Below are positions 1-8,073 of a stretch of DNA of 36,298 bases, in pieces; within the stretch, counting starts at the first letter, position 1; the number at the start of each line of letters is the position of its first letter. The translations under genes were made by a program, and so were the position numbers. This stretch comes from DATFWC01 sp045801465. Lineage in GTDB: Bacteria; Pseudomonadota; Alphaproteobacteria; Rhizobiales; Xanthobacteraceae. The stretch lies in NCBI GenBank assembly GCA_045801465.1, contig JBJMSU010000010.1:1-36298 (forward strand), in the 5' to 3' direction. A model generated the notes under the pieces. It ran no database searches. It saw only the letters and a program-made list of their open reading frames with translations, and was not told the DNA's origin.

Positions 1-53
1 CGCTCGTCCCGGGCGGCGTCGAGGTCGACGTGTATCAGGATGTGACGAGGTGA
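1..53 (+). CDS. C-terminal tail of an unidentified protein
   Basis: The window opens inside an open frame (codons from base 3) that ends in TGA at 51-53 and encodes about 16 residues ending VEVDVYQDVTR. The composition is protein-like and the other two frames are not. There is too little sequence to assign a family. No hairpin lies directly after the stop; the nearest palindrome is 200 bp downstream. Confidence 0.35.
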   Translation, partial: LVPGGVEVDVYQDVTR

Positions 54-461
54 CGCCCGCCTCATGGGGCGAGGACCTCGGATTTCGCCGACGCTGGTCC
101 GGGCTACGGGCCTGGGGCGTGTACTCACTAGTCTAACGCACAAATCGGAGGTCCGCTTTCGGGGATAAGGCGGGCGCAAGGCAGACATTTCTCCAACGTC
201 CGAGTTTGACCCTAACCGGACCATAGAGGCGCCGACCCCCACGCTTCAATTCAGAACAATTCAGGTCTGCCTCAAGGACCTGAATTGTCCTACGGTCACG
301 CTAAGCGTGGAGAAGTCCGCCCGCAAAGGCTCCGTCGCGTGCGGGATGCAACAGGCATGTCCGCAGTTGCGGGACCTGACATACAGGGCATTGAGCAGGA
401 GAGCCAAATTTGACGAAATGTGACGCTGCATTCCAGTAGGGAGCCCCGGATGGGGCCCATG
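54..461. other. Gene-poor stretch, no convincing gene
   Basis: About 400 bp without a credible coding region; the short open frames have no start site with a Shine-Dalgarno sequence and no family signature. It holds one strong palindrome (256-288) and a small hairpin at 297-309 (CACGC, TAA, GCGTG). Scattered GTCCGC words at 151-156, 315-320 and 359-364 resemble the words in the 1194-1245 region, so both may be decayed intergenic repeat DNA. Confidence 0.5.
256..288. repeat. Perfect 12-bp inverted repeat with 9-nt loop
   Basis: ACAATTCAGGTC at 256-267 pairs exactly with GACCTGAATTGT at 277-288 around a 9-base loop. The stem is AT/GC mixed and no T-run follows on either strand, so it is not a textbook intrinsic terminator. 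It lies downstream of both the leftmost plus-strand tail and the minus-strand secreted-protein gene, so an RNA 3'-end hairpin or a protein-binding palindrome are both possible. Confidence 0.6.
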
Positions 462-911
462 CTATTGAAAGAAGATGGTCACGATCCCTCCAATCTCCTG
501 CTGAGAAAAGCCCTGATTGCACTCGCCAACGATTGTGAAAGAAATCTTGCCTTGAGCGTCCGCTGTCACTTGGTAACCGTCGAATGGAAAAAGGGCCTGC
601 GCATAGTTCTGCAGTATGCCCATTGCCAGGATGTGCTTATTAGGGTGACCTTCCGCCCGCAGGACTATGTATTGGATGGCAGACCTGCCCGACGCACCCT
701 CCGTCTTGTTTTCAAAAAGAGCAATTTCGCCGCCCAGTACAATCTGGCTGCTGCTGTTTGGAAAACCGTCGAGTTTGAGAGTCACTGAGGCTTGCTGCCC
801 CTTACACGAGAACAGAAAGGTCCCGGAGCGGGATGTCGTTGCATTTGCCGGTTCCATGGTGAACCCGAAGAAAAGCGCTAAGAATCCCACAATAAAGCGC
901 AGAATCGACAT
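462..911 (-). CDS. Small secreted protein of unknown function
   Basis: Encodes 149 residues. An N-terminal hydrophobic segment (residues 2-18) and a likely cleavage after PANA (residue 24) indicate Sec export to the periplasm. The mature part is about 125 residues, apparently beta-rich, with only two cysteines (C36 and C131), which could form a disulfide linking the ends of the domain. I chose the ATG at 911 over one 33 bases upstream because AAAGGAGG sits six bases before it. I do not recognise a family. It stands alone between two gene-poor regions, so context gives no functional hint. Confidence 0.65.
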   Translation of the reverse strand: MSILRFIVGFLALFFGFTMEPANATTSRSGTFLFSCKGQQASVTLKLDGFPNSSSQIVLGGEIALFENKTEGASGRSAIQYIVLRAEGHPNKHILAMGILQNYAQALFPFDGYQVTADAQGKISFTIVGECNQGFSQQEIGGIVTIFFQ

Positions 912-917
912 GACCAG

Positions 918-925
918 CCTCCTTT
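918..925 (-). promoter_or_regulatory. Strong ribosome binding site of the secreted protein
   Basis: On the minus strand AAAGGAGG, nearly a full anti-16S match, lies six bases before the ATG at 911. It fixes the start of the secreted-protein gene and suggests efficient translation. Confidence 0.75.
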
Positions 926-1193
926 GTTTCTTGCTACGGGACACCGAACGGGTGCCCCGTTGTGGCTCGCGAGGAACCCGTCCACGGTCCTATTGTGTCA
1001 CCGCTCACAGAACGCACGGCACCGCCCCGGGTCACGAATCAAGCAAACAGGATGACCTCGGCTGAAAAAAGGGAATTGAGCAGAGCGGGCATTGTTTTTG
1101 AGGTCGTGTATCGTTTGGGACACAGATCATTACCGCATACGCCAATGCGGCGAGCCGACGCCCGGCCCTGCGAATGTCTGCAATTGGCACATC

Positions 1194-1245
1194 TCGGACA
1201 TGTCACGATGTCCGACTCAAGTCCGCTAATCGCTCCAAAGCGGAC
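1194..1245. repeat. Two adjacent inverted repeats
   Basis: TCGGACAT at 1194-1201 and ATGTCCGA at 1208-1215 form a perfect 8-bp inverted repeat with a 6-bp spacer. GTCCGCT at 1221-1227 and AGCGGAC at 1239-1245 form a second pair with an 11-base loop. They lie just after the stop of the class II aldolase-like gene (minus strand, ends at 1291), so a 3'-end structure is possible. The first pair also has the shape of a dimeric regulator site. No target gene is obvious. Confidence 0.45.
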
Positions 1246-1290
1246 ATTGATCAGGCAGTTCTCCCCTGTCGTGATCTATGAGCACACGCC

Positions 1291-2082
<792 letters not shown>

Positions 2083-2212
2083 GAATGATCGTGGCTCCAC
2101 TTTCGGCTGCGGCCGAGATCGGCTCGTGCGCGAGGTTTTGGCTTGGCCCGCGGATCTGTGGTGAAAGCATAACGCCGGTCCAGGGATCAGGCCAGGAGGA
2201 GCGGGGCATCTC

Positions 2213-3016
2213 ATGTCCGAAGCGGTTTCCGCCGTCATCCGCAACAATGTGAGGGAAAAGCTTGAGCGCGACGAGGTCGTCGCGTCGATGACGGTGCGCC
2301 TGGTGCGCAGCGTCGAGATCGCCCGCATCGCCCACACTGCCGGGTTCGACTCGCTCTATATCGACCTCGAGCACTCGAGCTTTTCGCTCGACACCACCGG
2401 CCAGATTTGCCTCGCGGCCCTGGAGGTCGGCATCGCGCCGTTCGTGCGCATCCCGGCCATCACGCCGGATTACGTCTCGCGCGTCCTGGACGGCGGGGCG
2501 CTCGGGGTGATCGCACCGCACGTCGGTTCGGCCGAGGATGCGCGCGCGGTGGTGGCCGCGGCAAGATTTCCGCCGCTCGGCCGACGATCCAATGCCGGCA
2601 GCCTGCCGCATCTGCAGTACCGGGCGCTGCCGCCGGCGGAGGTTTACGCGGCGGTCAACGCCGCCACCATGGTCATCGTGCAGTTCGAGAGCGCGGACGC
2701 GCTGCAGCGCATGGACGACATCATCGCGGTCGACGGGGTCGACATGGTTCTGGTCGGCCTCAACGACCTCCTGGCGGACTGGGGCATCCCCGGCCAATTC
2801 GACGATCCGCGCGTGCGCGATGCCTACGCCCGGATCATCGCGGCCTGCCGCCGGCACGGCAAGCACGCGGGCGTGGGAGGGCTCGCCAGCCGGCCCGACC
2901 TGATGGCGGAGTACGTCAAGATGGGCGCGCGCTACGTGTCGACCGGTACCGACCTCAATTTCCTGCTCGCGGCCTGCACCCAGCGGGCAAAGCAGGTGCG
3001 CGACCTGAAACTCTGA
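2213..3016 (+). CDS. HpcH/HpaI family aldolase
   Basis: Encodes 267 residues of the HpcH/HpaI aldolase / citrate lyase TIM-barrel family, which makes or breaks a bond between pyruvate (or a 2-keto acid) and an aldehyde using a divalent metal. Expected residues are visible: D51-E53-H54 (YIDLEHSS), R79 (FVRIPA), metal ligand E159 (VQFESADAL) and D185 (VGLNDLLADWG). AGGAGG at 2194-2199 precedes the ATG at 2213. It heads a plus-strand run with a TTT transporter, so it probably cleaves the imported acid or one of its breakdown products. HpaI-type (4-hydroxy-2-oxo acid) activity is the family default; the actual substrate is inference. Confidence 0.9.
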   Translation: MSEAVSAVIRNNVREKLERDEVVASMTVRLVRSVEIARIAHTAGFDSLYIDLEHSSFSLDTTGQICLAALEVGIAPFVRIPAITPDYVSRVLDGGALGVIAPHVGSAEDARAVVAAARFPPLGRRSNAGSLPHLQYRALPPAEVYAAVNAATMVIVQFESADALQRMDDIIAVDGVDMVLVGLNDLLADWGIPGQFDDPRVRDAYARIIAACRRHGKHAGVGGLASRPDLMAEYVKMGARYVSTGTDLNFLLAACTQRAKQVRDLKL

Positions 3017-3053
3017 GGGTGCAAAGGGGCCGGCCGAAGCCAGACTATTGTTG

Positions 3054-3103
3054 GAGCATGATCTTTTCCGAAAACCGGTATGCACATTTCGCGATCATGC
3101 TCT
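3054..3103. repeat. Rhizobial intergenic palindromic repeat
   Basis: GAGCATGATC at 3054-3063 and GATCATGCTC at 3093-3102 are exact inverted copies around an interior with TTTTCCGAAAACCGGT and CACATTTC. I recognise this as a dispersed intergenic palindrome common in Bradyrhizobium, Rhodopseudomonas and relatives. It sits between the aldolase gene and tctC. It may fold in the mRNA and attenuate or stabilise the distal transcript. Confidence 0.8.
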
Positions 3104-3166
3104 AGTATCCCGGACCACGGGAGGCGGCGATCACCGAATAGAACCGGTTCCGGAGAGGAGACACGC

Positions 3167-4132
3167 GTGAAAAGAATCTGTTCGCTGCTGTTGCCAGCGG
3201 GGCTGTTGCTGGCGCTCGCGACCGCCGTGGCGGCCCAGGACTACCCGACCAAGCCGGTGCGGCTCATCATTCCGTTCCCGCCGGGCGGAAGCAACGACGT
3301 GGTCGGGCGCATGATTGCGACGCACCTGGGCGAGCACCTGGGCAAGCAGGTGGTCGTCGATAATCGCAGCGGCGCCGGCGGGGTGATCGGCACGGAGATC
3401 GCCGCCAATGCGGCGCCGGACGGCTATACGCTGCTGATCATCTCGAGCGCGCACGCCTACAACCCGTGGCTCTACAAGCTCAGCTACGATCCGATCAAAT
3501 CGTTTACGCCGATCGGCATCCTGGCCAGCGGGCCCAACGTGCTCGCCATCAGTCCCAGCCTGCCGGTCAACTCCGTGAAGGAGCTCGTGGCGCTCGCCAA
3601 GCAGAAGCCGGGCGATCTGCAATACGCCTCGGCCGGCGTCGGCACCTTCCAGCACCTCGGCGCCGAGCTGTTCAAGCTGGAAGCCGGGGTCGACATGCTG
3701 CACGTGCCGTTCAAGGGCGGCGGCCCGGCGATGATCGACGTCATGGGCGGACACACCAAGCTGGTGTTCAGCTCGCTGGTGCAGACGACGCCGCACCTCA
3801 AGTCGGGCAAGCTCAAGGCCCTGGGAACCGGCGGATCGAAGCGCAGCACTGTCCTCCCCGACGTGCCGACGATCGCGGAAGCCGGTGTGCCCGGCTACGA
3901 AGCGGTCAACTGGTGGGGCATGGTGGCGCCCGCCGGCACGCCGCAGGCCATCATCGACAAGGTCCACAAGGCGCTCGGCGCGGTGCAGACGTCGCCGGAG
4001 GTGCAGAAGCAGTTCTCGTCCGAAGGCGCGGAGATCGTACAGATGAGCCCGTCCGAGTTCGCTGCCTACCTGCAAAAGGAAATCGTCAGGTGGGAGCGGG
4101 TCGTGAAGGAGGGGAACATCAAGGCGGAGTAG
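3167..4132 (+). CDS. tctC: TTT periplasmic receptor, TctC/Bug family
   Basis: Encodes 321 residues: the substrate-binding protein of a tripartite tricarboxylate transporter, catching an organic acid in the periplasm for TctAB. A Sec signal covers residues 1-23, ending AVAA before QDYP. The mature start has the Bug hallmark TKPVRLIIPFPPGGSND, with the two loops that hold a carboxylate, followed by NRSGAGGVIG and AAPDGYTLL. I chose the GTG at 3167 because GAGAGGAG lies six bases before it and the signal peptide starts there; the longer frame begins in the palindromic repeat. tctB follows after 13 bases. The neighbouring aldolase suggests a hydroxy- or keto-acid ligand. Confidence 0.93.
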   Translation: MKRICSLLLPAGLLLALATAVAAQDYPTKPVRLIIPFPPGGSNDVVGRMIATHLGEHLGKQVVVDNRSGAGGVIGTEIAANAAPDGYTLLIISSAHAYNPWLYKLSYDPIKSFTPIGILASGPNVLAISPSLPVNSVKELVALAKQKPGDLQYASAGVGTFQHLGAELFKLEAGVDMLHVPFKGGGPAMIDVMGGHTKLVFSSLVQTTPHLKSGKLKALGTGGSKRSTVLPDVPTIAEAGVPGYEAVNWWGMVAPAGTPQAIIDKVHKALGAVQTSPEVQKQFSSEGAEIVQMSPSEFAAYLQKEIVRWERVVKEGNIKAE

Positions 4133-4145
4133 TCCGCGGTCCGTG

Positions 4146-4595
4146 ATGCCGGGTATCCTCGCCAGCAAGGACTTCTGGAGCGGCGTGATGCTGATCGCGA
4201 TCGGCGTCGCGGCGGTGTTGATCGCCAAGGATTACCCATTCGGGACTGCCTTGCGCATGGGCCCCGGCTATTTCCCCATCATGCTGGGCGCGATCCTCGT
4301 CCTGTTCGGGCTCTACCTTGCGGTGAAAGGCGTCCTCGCCAACGACAGGATCGCAGGCAATTGGTCGCTGCGCGCCCTCGTTATTGTTCCACTGTCGCTG
4401 GTCCTGTTCGGCGTGCTGATGGACCGCGCCGGATTCGTCCCGGCGCTCGTCGTGCTGATCTTCGGCTCGGCCGCCGCCGGTACCGAGTTCAAGCTCGTCG
4501 AGGTGGCGCTGCTGACCGTGGTGCTCACGGTGTTTTGCACCGCCGTGTTCATTTGGGGCCTCGGCCTGCCCTACCCGCTGCTGGCGGGCTTCTGA
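4146..4595 (+). CDS. tctB: TTT small membrane subunit, TctB family
   Basis: Encodes 149 residues with about four hydrophobic helices (near residues 12-28, 43-60, 76-95 and 110-140), the normal size and layout of TctB. It is the poorly conserved small partner of TctA in the inner membrane. GTG and ATG lie side by side at 4143-4148; I took the ATG. Three bases separate its stop from the tctA start, so the two are almost certainly translated from one message. Confidence 0.88.
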   Translation: MPGILASKDFWSGVMLIAIGVAAVLIAKDYPFGTALRMGPGYFPIMLGAILVLFGLYLAVKGVLANDRIAGNWSLRALVIVPLSLVLFGVLMDRAGFVPALVVLIFGSAAAGTEFKLVEVALLTVVLTVFCTAVFIWGLGLPYPLLAGF

Positions 4596-4598
4596 CCG

Positions 4599-6095
4599 AT
4601 GGACCTGTTCAACAACCTCGCCTTCGGCTTTGCGGTCGCCGTCTCGCTGCAGAACCTGCTCTACTGCTTCATCGGCGTATTGGTCGGCACGTTGATCGGC
4701 GTGCTTCCCGGCATCGGGCCGCTCGCCACCATCGCGATGCTCCTGCCGATTACCTTCAACGTCCCACCGGTGGCGGCCCTCATCATGCTCGCCGGGATCT
4801 ACTACGGCGCCCAGTATGGCGGCTCGACCACCGCCATCCTGGTGAACCTGCCGGGCGAAACCTCCTCGATCGTCACCTGCATCGACGGCTACCAGATGGC
4901 GCGCCAGGGCCGCGCCGGGCCGGCGCTGGCGATTGCGGCCATCGGATCGTTCTTCGCCGGCACGGTGGGTACCCTGCTGATCGCGCTATTCGGTCCGCCG
5001 CTCGCTGAGGTCGCGCTGAAATTCGGCGCGCCCGAGTACTTCTCCTTGATGCTGATGGGCCTGGTCGCCGCCGCGGTGCTGGCGCAGGGCGATATGGTCA
5101 AGTCGCTGGCCATGGTGGCGCTCGGCCTCCTGCTCGGCATCGTCGGCAACGACGTCAATACCGGGCTGGGGCGCTTCACCTTCGGGGTCAACGAGCTCAC
5201 CGACGGCATCGGCTTCGTCGTGGTGGCCGTCGGCGTATTCGCCGTCGGCGAGATCATCAGCAATCTCGGCGAAAAAGAACGGCGGGAGGTCTTCACCTCC
5301 AAGGTGATGAACCTCTTTCCCACCTGGGACGATCTCAAGCGCTCGTTCGGCCCGATCGTCCGCGGCACCGCGCTCGGCTCCTTCTTCGGAGTGCTGCCCG
5401 GCACCGGCCCAGCGGTCGCCTCGCTCTCGTCCTATCTGGTCGAGAAGAAGATCGCCGACGACCCTTCGCGCTTCGGCCACGGCGCAATCGAAGGCGTGGC
5501 GGGCCCGGAAGCCGCCAACAACGCCGATGCGCAGTGCAAGTTCATCCCCATGCTGACGCTGGGGCTGCCGGCCAGCGGCGTCATGGCGCTGATGCTCGGC
5601 GCGCTCACGATCCAGGGCATCCAGCCCGGTCCGGCGGTGATGACGCAGAGGCCCGAACTGTTCTGGGGCCTGATCGCCAGCATGTGGATTGGCAACCTGA
5701 TGCTGGTGGTGCTGAACCTGCCGCTGGTGGGCCTATGGGTGAGCATGCTCAAGGTGCCGTATCGGCTCTTGTTCCCGGCCATCATGGCGTTCTCCGCCAT
5801 CGGCATCTACAGCGTCAACAACAGCCCATTCGAGATTTATCTGACGGCGTTGTTCGGCATTCTCGGATTGATCTGGATGAAGCTCGGCTTCAGCCTCGCT
5901 CCCATGCTGCTCGGCTTCGTGCTCGGACCGATGCTGGAAGAGAATTTGCGGCGCGCGCTGCTGATGTCGCGCGGCAACATATCGGTGTTCGTGACGCGGC
6001 CGATCAGTCTCGCCTTCATCATCGCCACGGCACTGATCCTGGTCGTGATCGCGGCGCCCGCCGTGCGCAAGCGGCGCCACGAGATCGCGGACTGA
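4599..6095 (+). CDS. tctA: TTT large membrane subunit, TctA family
   Basis: Encodes 498 residues, full length for TctA, the inner-membrane subunit that moves the organic acid by ion coupling. Family blocks are present: GVLPGIGPLATIAMLLP near residues 38-54, YGGSTTAILVNLPGE near residues 72-86, and the second-half counterpart FGVLPGTGPAVAS near residues 263-275, followed by EGVAGPEAANNA. These paired GxxPGxGP motifs mark the internal two-fold repeat. It ends 18 bases before the ModA-like gene, so the run C-B-A-ModA-like looks like one operon. Confidence 0.95.
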   Translation: MDLFNNLAFGFAVAVSLQNLLYCFIGVLVGTLIGVLPGIGPLATIAMLLPITFNVPPVAALIMLAGIYYGAQYGGSTTAILVNLPGETSSIVTCIDGYQMARQGRAGPALAIAAIGSFFAGTVGTLLIALFGPPLAEVALKFGAPEYFSLMLMGLVAAAVLAQGDMVKSLAMVALGLLLGIVGNDVNTGLGRFTFGVNELTDGIGFVVVAVGVFAVGEIISNLGEKERREVFTSKVMNLFPTWDDLKRSFGPIVRGTALGSFFGVLPGTGPAVASLSSYLVEKKIADDPSRFGHGAIEGVAGPEAANNADAQCKFIPMLTLGLPASGVMALMLGALTIQGIQPGPAVMTQRPELFWGLIASMWIGNLMLVVLNLPLVGLWVSMLKVPYRLLFPAIMAFSAIGIYSVNNSPFEIYLTALFGILGLIWMKLGFSLAPMLLGFVLGPMLEENLRRALLMSRGNISVFVTRPISLAFIIATALILVVIAAPAVRKRRHEIAD

Positions 6096-6113
6096 TGTCA
6101 TTCGGAGGCGTCA

Positions 6114-6875
6114 ATGGCGATGCGTTTGAGCGGATTTGCCCTGGCGAGCTATGTGGTCGCAACGATGATGATCGGCATGAACGCAGCGCACGGCGCTGAA
6201 CTCAAGGTCATGGCCTCGGCCGGCATGAAGGAGGTCGTGACCGATCTCGTCCCGGCGTTCGAGAAGGCGAGCGGCCACAAGGTGACCATCATCTGGGCCG
6301 GCAATGAAAACATCCTCAGCCGAATCCGCGGCGGCGAGATGGTGGATCTCGTCATCATGGCGGGCTCCAACCTCGACAAGCTGATCGCGGAGGGCAAGCT
6401 CGTCGGCGCCAGCCGCGCCGACATTGCCAAGTCGGGCGTCGGCGTCGCGATCCGCGCCGGTTTGCCGAAGCCGGACATTTCATCGACGGCGGCGCTGACC
6501 GAGGCCGTGCTGGCGGCGAAATCAATCGCCTATTCGTCGGGACCGAGCGGGCATTATGTGGCCGACCTCTTCAAGAAAATGGGGATCGCGGACCGGATCA
6601 AGCACAAGGTGACGCAGACCCCGTCCGGCGTTCAGGTCGGCGACATCATGGCGCGTGGCGAAGCCGACCTCGGTTTCCAGCAGGTGAGCGAGCTGATCCA
6701 CGTGAAGGGCATCGAATATCTCGGGCCGCTGCCGACCGACATTCAGGTCATTACGGTATTCTCCGCGGCCGTGCACGCGAGCGCCCAGAACCCGGCGGCC
6801 GCCGCGCTGGTGAAATTCCTCACCGCGCCCGAGGCGGTGCCGGTCATCCGCAGAGCCGGGATGGAGCCGGGCTGA
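6114..6875 (+). CDS. ModA-like periplasmic substrate-binding protein
   Basis: Encodes 253 residues. A Sec signal spans residues 1-28 (cleavage after AAHG). The mature protein has the PBP-II fold pattern of ModA proteins: AELKVMASAGMKEVVTDL at the start, then VDLVIMAGSNLDKLIAEGKL, and SGPSGHYVADLFKKMG in the second lobe. The usual oxyanion motif with Ser-Leu after the first strand is SAGMKE here, so molybdate or tungstate binding is uncertain. No modB or modC gene is nearby. GGAGG at 6104-6108 supports the start. Its place at the end of the tct operon suggests a related small-anion ligand, which is inference. Confidence 0.75.
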   Translation: MAMRLSGFALASYVVATMMIGMNAAHGAELKVMASAGMKEVVTDLVPAFEKASGHKVTIIWAGNENILSRIRGGEMVDLVIMAGSNLDKLIAEGKLVGASRADIAKSGVGVAIRAGLPKPDISSTAALTEAVLAAKSIAYSSGPSGHYVADLFKKMGIADRIKHKVTQTPSGVQVGDIMARGEADLGFQQVSELIHVKGIEYLGPLPTDIQVITVFSAAVHASAQNPAAAALVKFLTAPEAVPVIRRAGMEPG

Positions 6876-6886
6876 AGGGCGGCACG

Positions 6887-6943
6887 CGCTTGTCATCCCG
6901 GACGCCCCCGGACGTGATCCGGGGGCGCCCGGGATGACAAGCG
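6887..6943. terminator. 26-bp hairpin between convergent genes
   Basis: The segment 6887-6912 pairs with 6918-6943 over 26 positions with one mismatch and a 5-base loop; the arms begin CGCTTGTCATCCCGG and end CCGGGATGACAAGCG. It lies between the ends of the ModA-like gene (plus) and the crotonase gene (minus), where a two-way terminator is expected. There is no T-run, and the GTCATCCCGG arm resembles a dispersed REP-like repeat common in rhizobial genomes, so both roles may apply. Confidence 0.65.
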
Positions 6944-6980
6944 AGAGGCCGTGCGCGTCAAATGCGAGAGCCCTGCCGCA

Positions 6981-7763
6981 TCACCTTCCGGTCCATTGCG
7001 GCTCGCGCTTGTCGACGAAGGCGCGCACGCCTTCGCGGAAATCGTCGCTGCCGTAGCACGCGCGCACGAGATCCTCGTCTCCGGCGAGGCCGGCATGCAG
7101 CAGGCGCCGCATCGCCTCCTTGGCGACCCGCATGGTGATAGGCGCGTTGTGAAGGAGGCGGTGGCACAGGTCGGCGACGCGGCGGTCGATCTCGCTCGCC
7201 TCCAAGATTTCCGCCAGGAAGCCGCCGGCCAGCGCCTCTTCGGCGGCGATCGTCTCGCCCAGGAGCAGCACCCGCTTGGCGCGCGCGACGCCGAGTGCTG
7301 CCACCAGCCGCGCCGTGTTGGCGACCGAGAGGCAATTTCCCAGCGTGCGGGCGATGGGGACCCCGAACCGTGAGCCAGGCGTCGCAATGCGGAGATCGCA
7401 GCATGCCGCAATCGCAAGGCCGCCACCAATCGCCCAGCCCTCGACCACGGCCAGGGTGGGAATGGGGAGCGATTCGAGCGCACCCAAAGTGCCTTCCATG
7501 CGCTGTTCGTAGGCGATGCCGTCTTCTCCCGACTTGAACTCCAGGAACTGGGCGATGTCGGTGCCGGCAACGAAAGCCTTGCCGCCGGCGCCGCGAAACA
7601 CCGCCACCCGTACAGTCGGATCGTGGTGGAGCTGGTTGCAGATTTCGCCCAGCTGCTCGTACATGCGCCACGTCATGGCGTTGCGCGCGGCCGGACGGTC
7701 GAAGGTGATCTTGGCGACGCCGCCCTCGCGAACGAGGCGCACCTCTCCGTCATTCATCGTCAT
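6981..7763 (-). CDS. Crotonase-fold protein, enoyl-CoA hydratase/isomerase family
   Basis: Encodes 260 residues, normal for a single-domain crotonase that binds acyl-CoA thioesters in the cytosol. The oxyanion-hole segments are present: AFVAGTDIAQF near residues 63-73 and AIGGGLAIAACCD at 111-123. The two glutamates that add water in classical hydratase (E144 and E164 of the rat enzyme) align with A117 and I137, so ordinary hydratase activity is unlikely. Another crotonase reaction (isomerase, hydrolase, lyase or decarboxylase) or a non-catalytic role is possible. GGAG lies just before the start; ATGs at 7763 and 7757 are both usable. It is a single gene convergent with the ModA-like gene. 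Confidence 0.85.
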   Translation of the reverse strand: MTMNDGEVRLVREGGVAKITFDRPAARNAMTWRMYEQLGEICNQLHHDPTVRVAVFRGAGGKAFVAGTDIAQFLEFKSGEDGIAYEQRMEGTLGALESLPIPTLAVVEGWAIGGGLAIAACCDLRIATPGSRFGVPIARTLGNCLSVANTARLVAALGVARAKRVLLLGETIAAEEALAGGFLAEILEASEIDRRVADLCHRLLHNAPITMRVAKEAMRRLLHAGLAGDEDLVRACYGSDDFREGVRAFVDKREPQWTGR

Positions 7764-7853
7764 GATGCTCCGGTTGATCGGCTCGAATGCGCAGCCGAGC
7801 GCGCTGCTATCCGGGGTCGCTGTCGCCGGACCCGCGGTCCCGCCGCTGAAGCG

Positions 7854-8009
7854 TCAACCGCCGGTGAGGCGGTCCTCGATGTGGTTGGCGACCTCCTCGC
7901 AGATGGCCGCGAGATCGAGAAGCTCCTGGATGATGAAGGAATCTTCGGCCTTCTCGGCCAATTGTCGATATTTGGCCGCCTGGTCGCGGAGATATTCGTC
8001 GTATTCCAT
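7854..8009 (-). CDS. Small 51-residue protein
   Basis: Encodes 51 residues starting MEYDEYLRDQAAKYRQLAEK and ending IEDRLTGG. It is highly charged, has no signal or membrane segment and is predicted to form two helices. I recognise near-identical small proteins of unknown function as recurrent in Bradyrhizobium-like genomes. GAGG sits a few bases before the ATG at 8009. It lies between the NHL-protein gene and the crotonase gene, all on the minus strand, with gaps of 64 and 90 bp. Confidence 0.7.
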   Translation of the reverse strand: MEYDEYLRDQAAKYRQLAEKAEDSFIIQELLDLAAICEEVANHIEDRLTGG

Positions 8010-8073
8010 GCGTCCTCGCTGACGCGACGCGCTGCTAAGTCCCGCCGCCGGCCGGCAATACACGCAGAGCTGG

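Larger units (their letters stand above)
912..1290. other. Intergenic stretch without a gene
   Basis: About 380 bp between two minus-strand genes. It must contain the promoter of the secreted-protein gene, but I see no clear -35/-10 pair. The right part has the inverted repeats listed at 1194-1245. The open frames across it have no family signature and no ribosome binding site. Confidence 0.5.
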
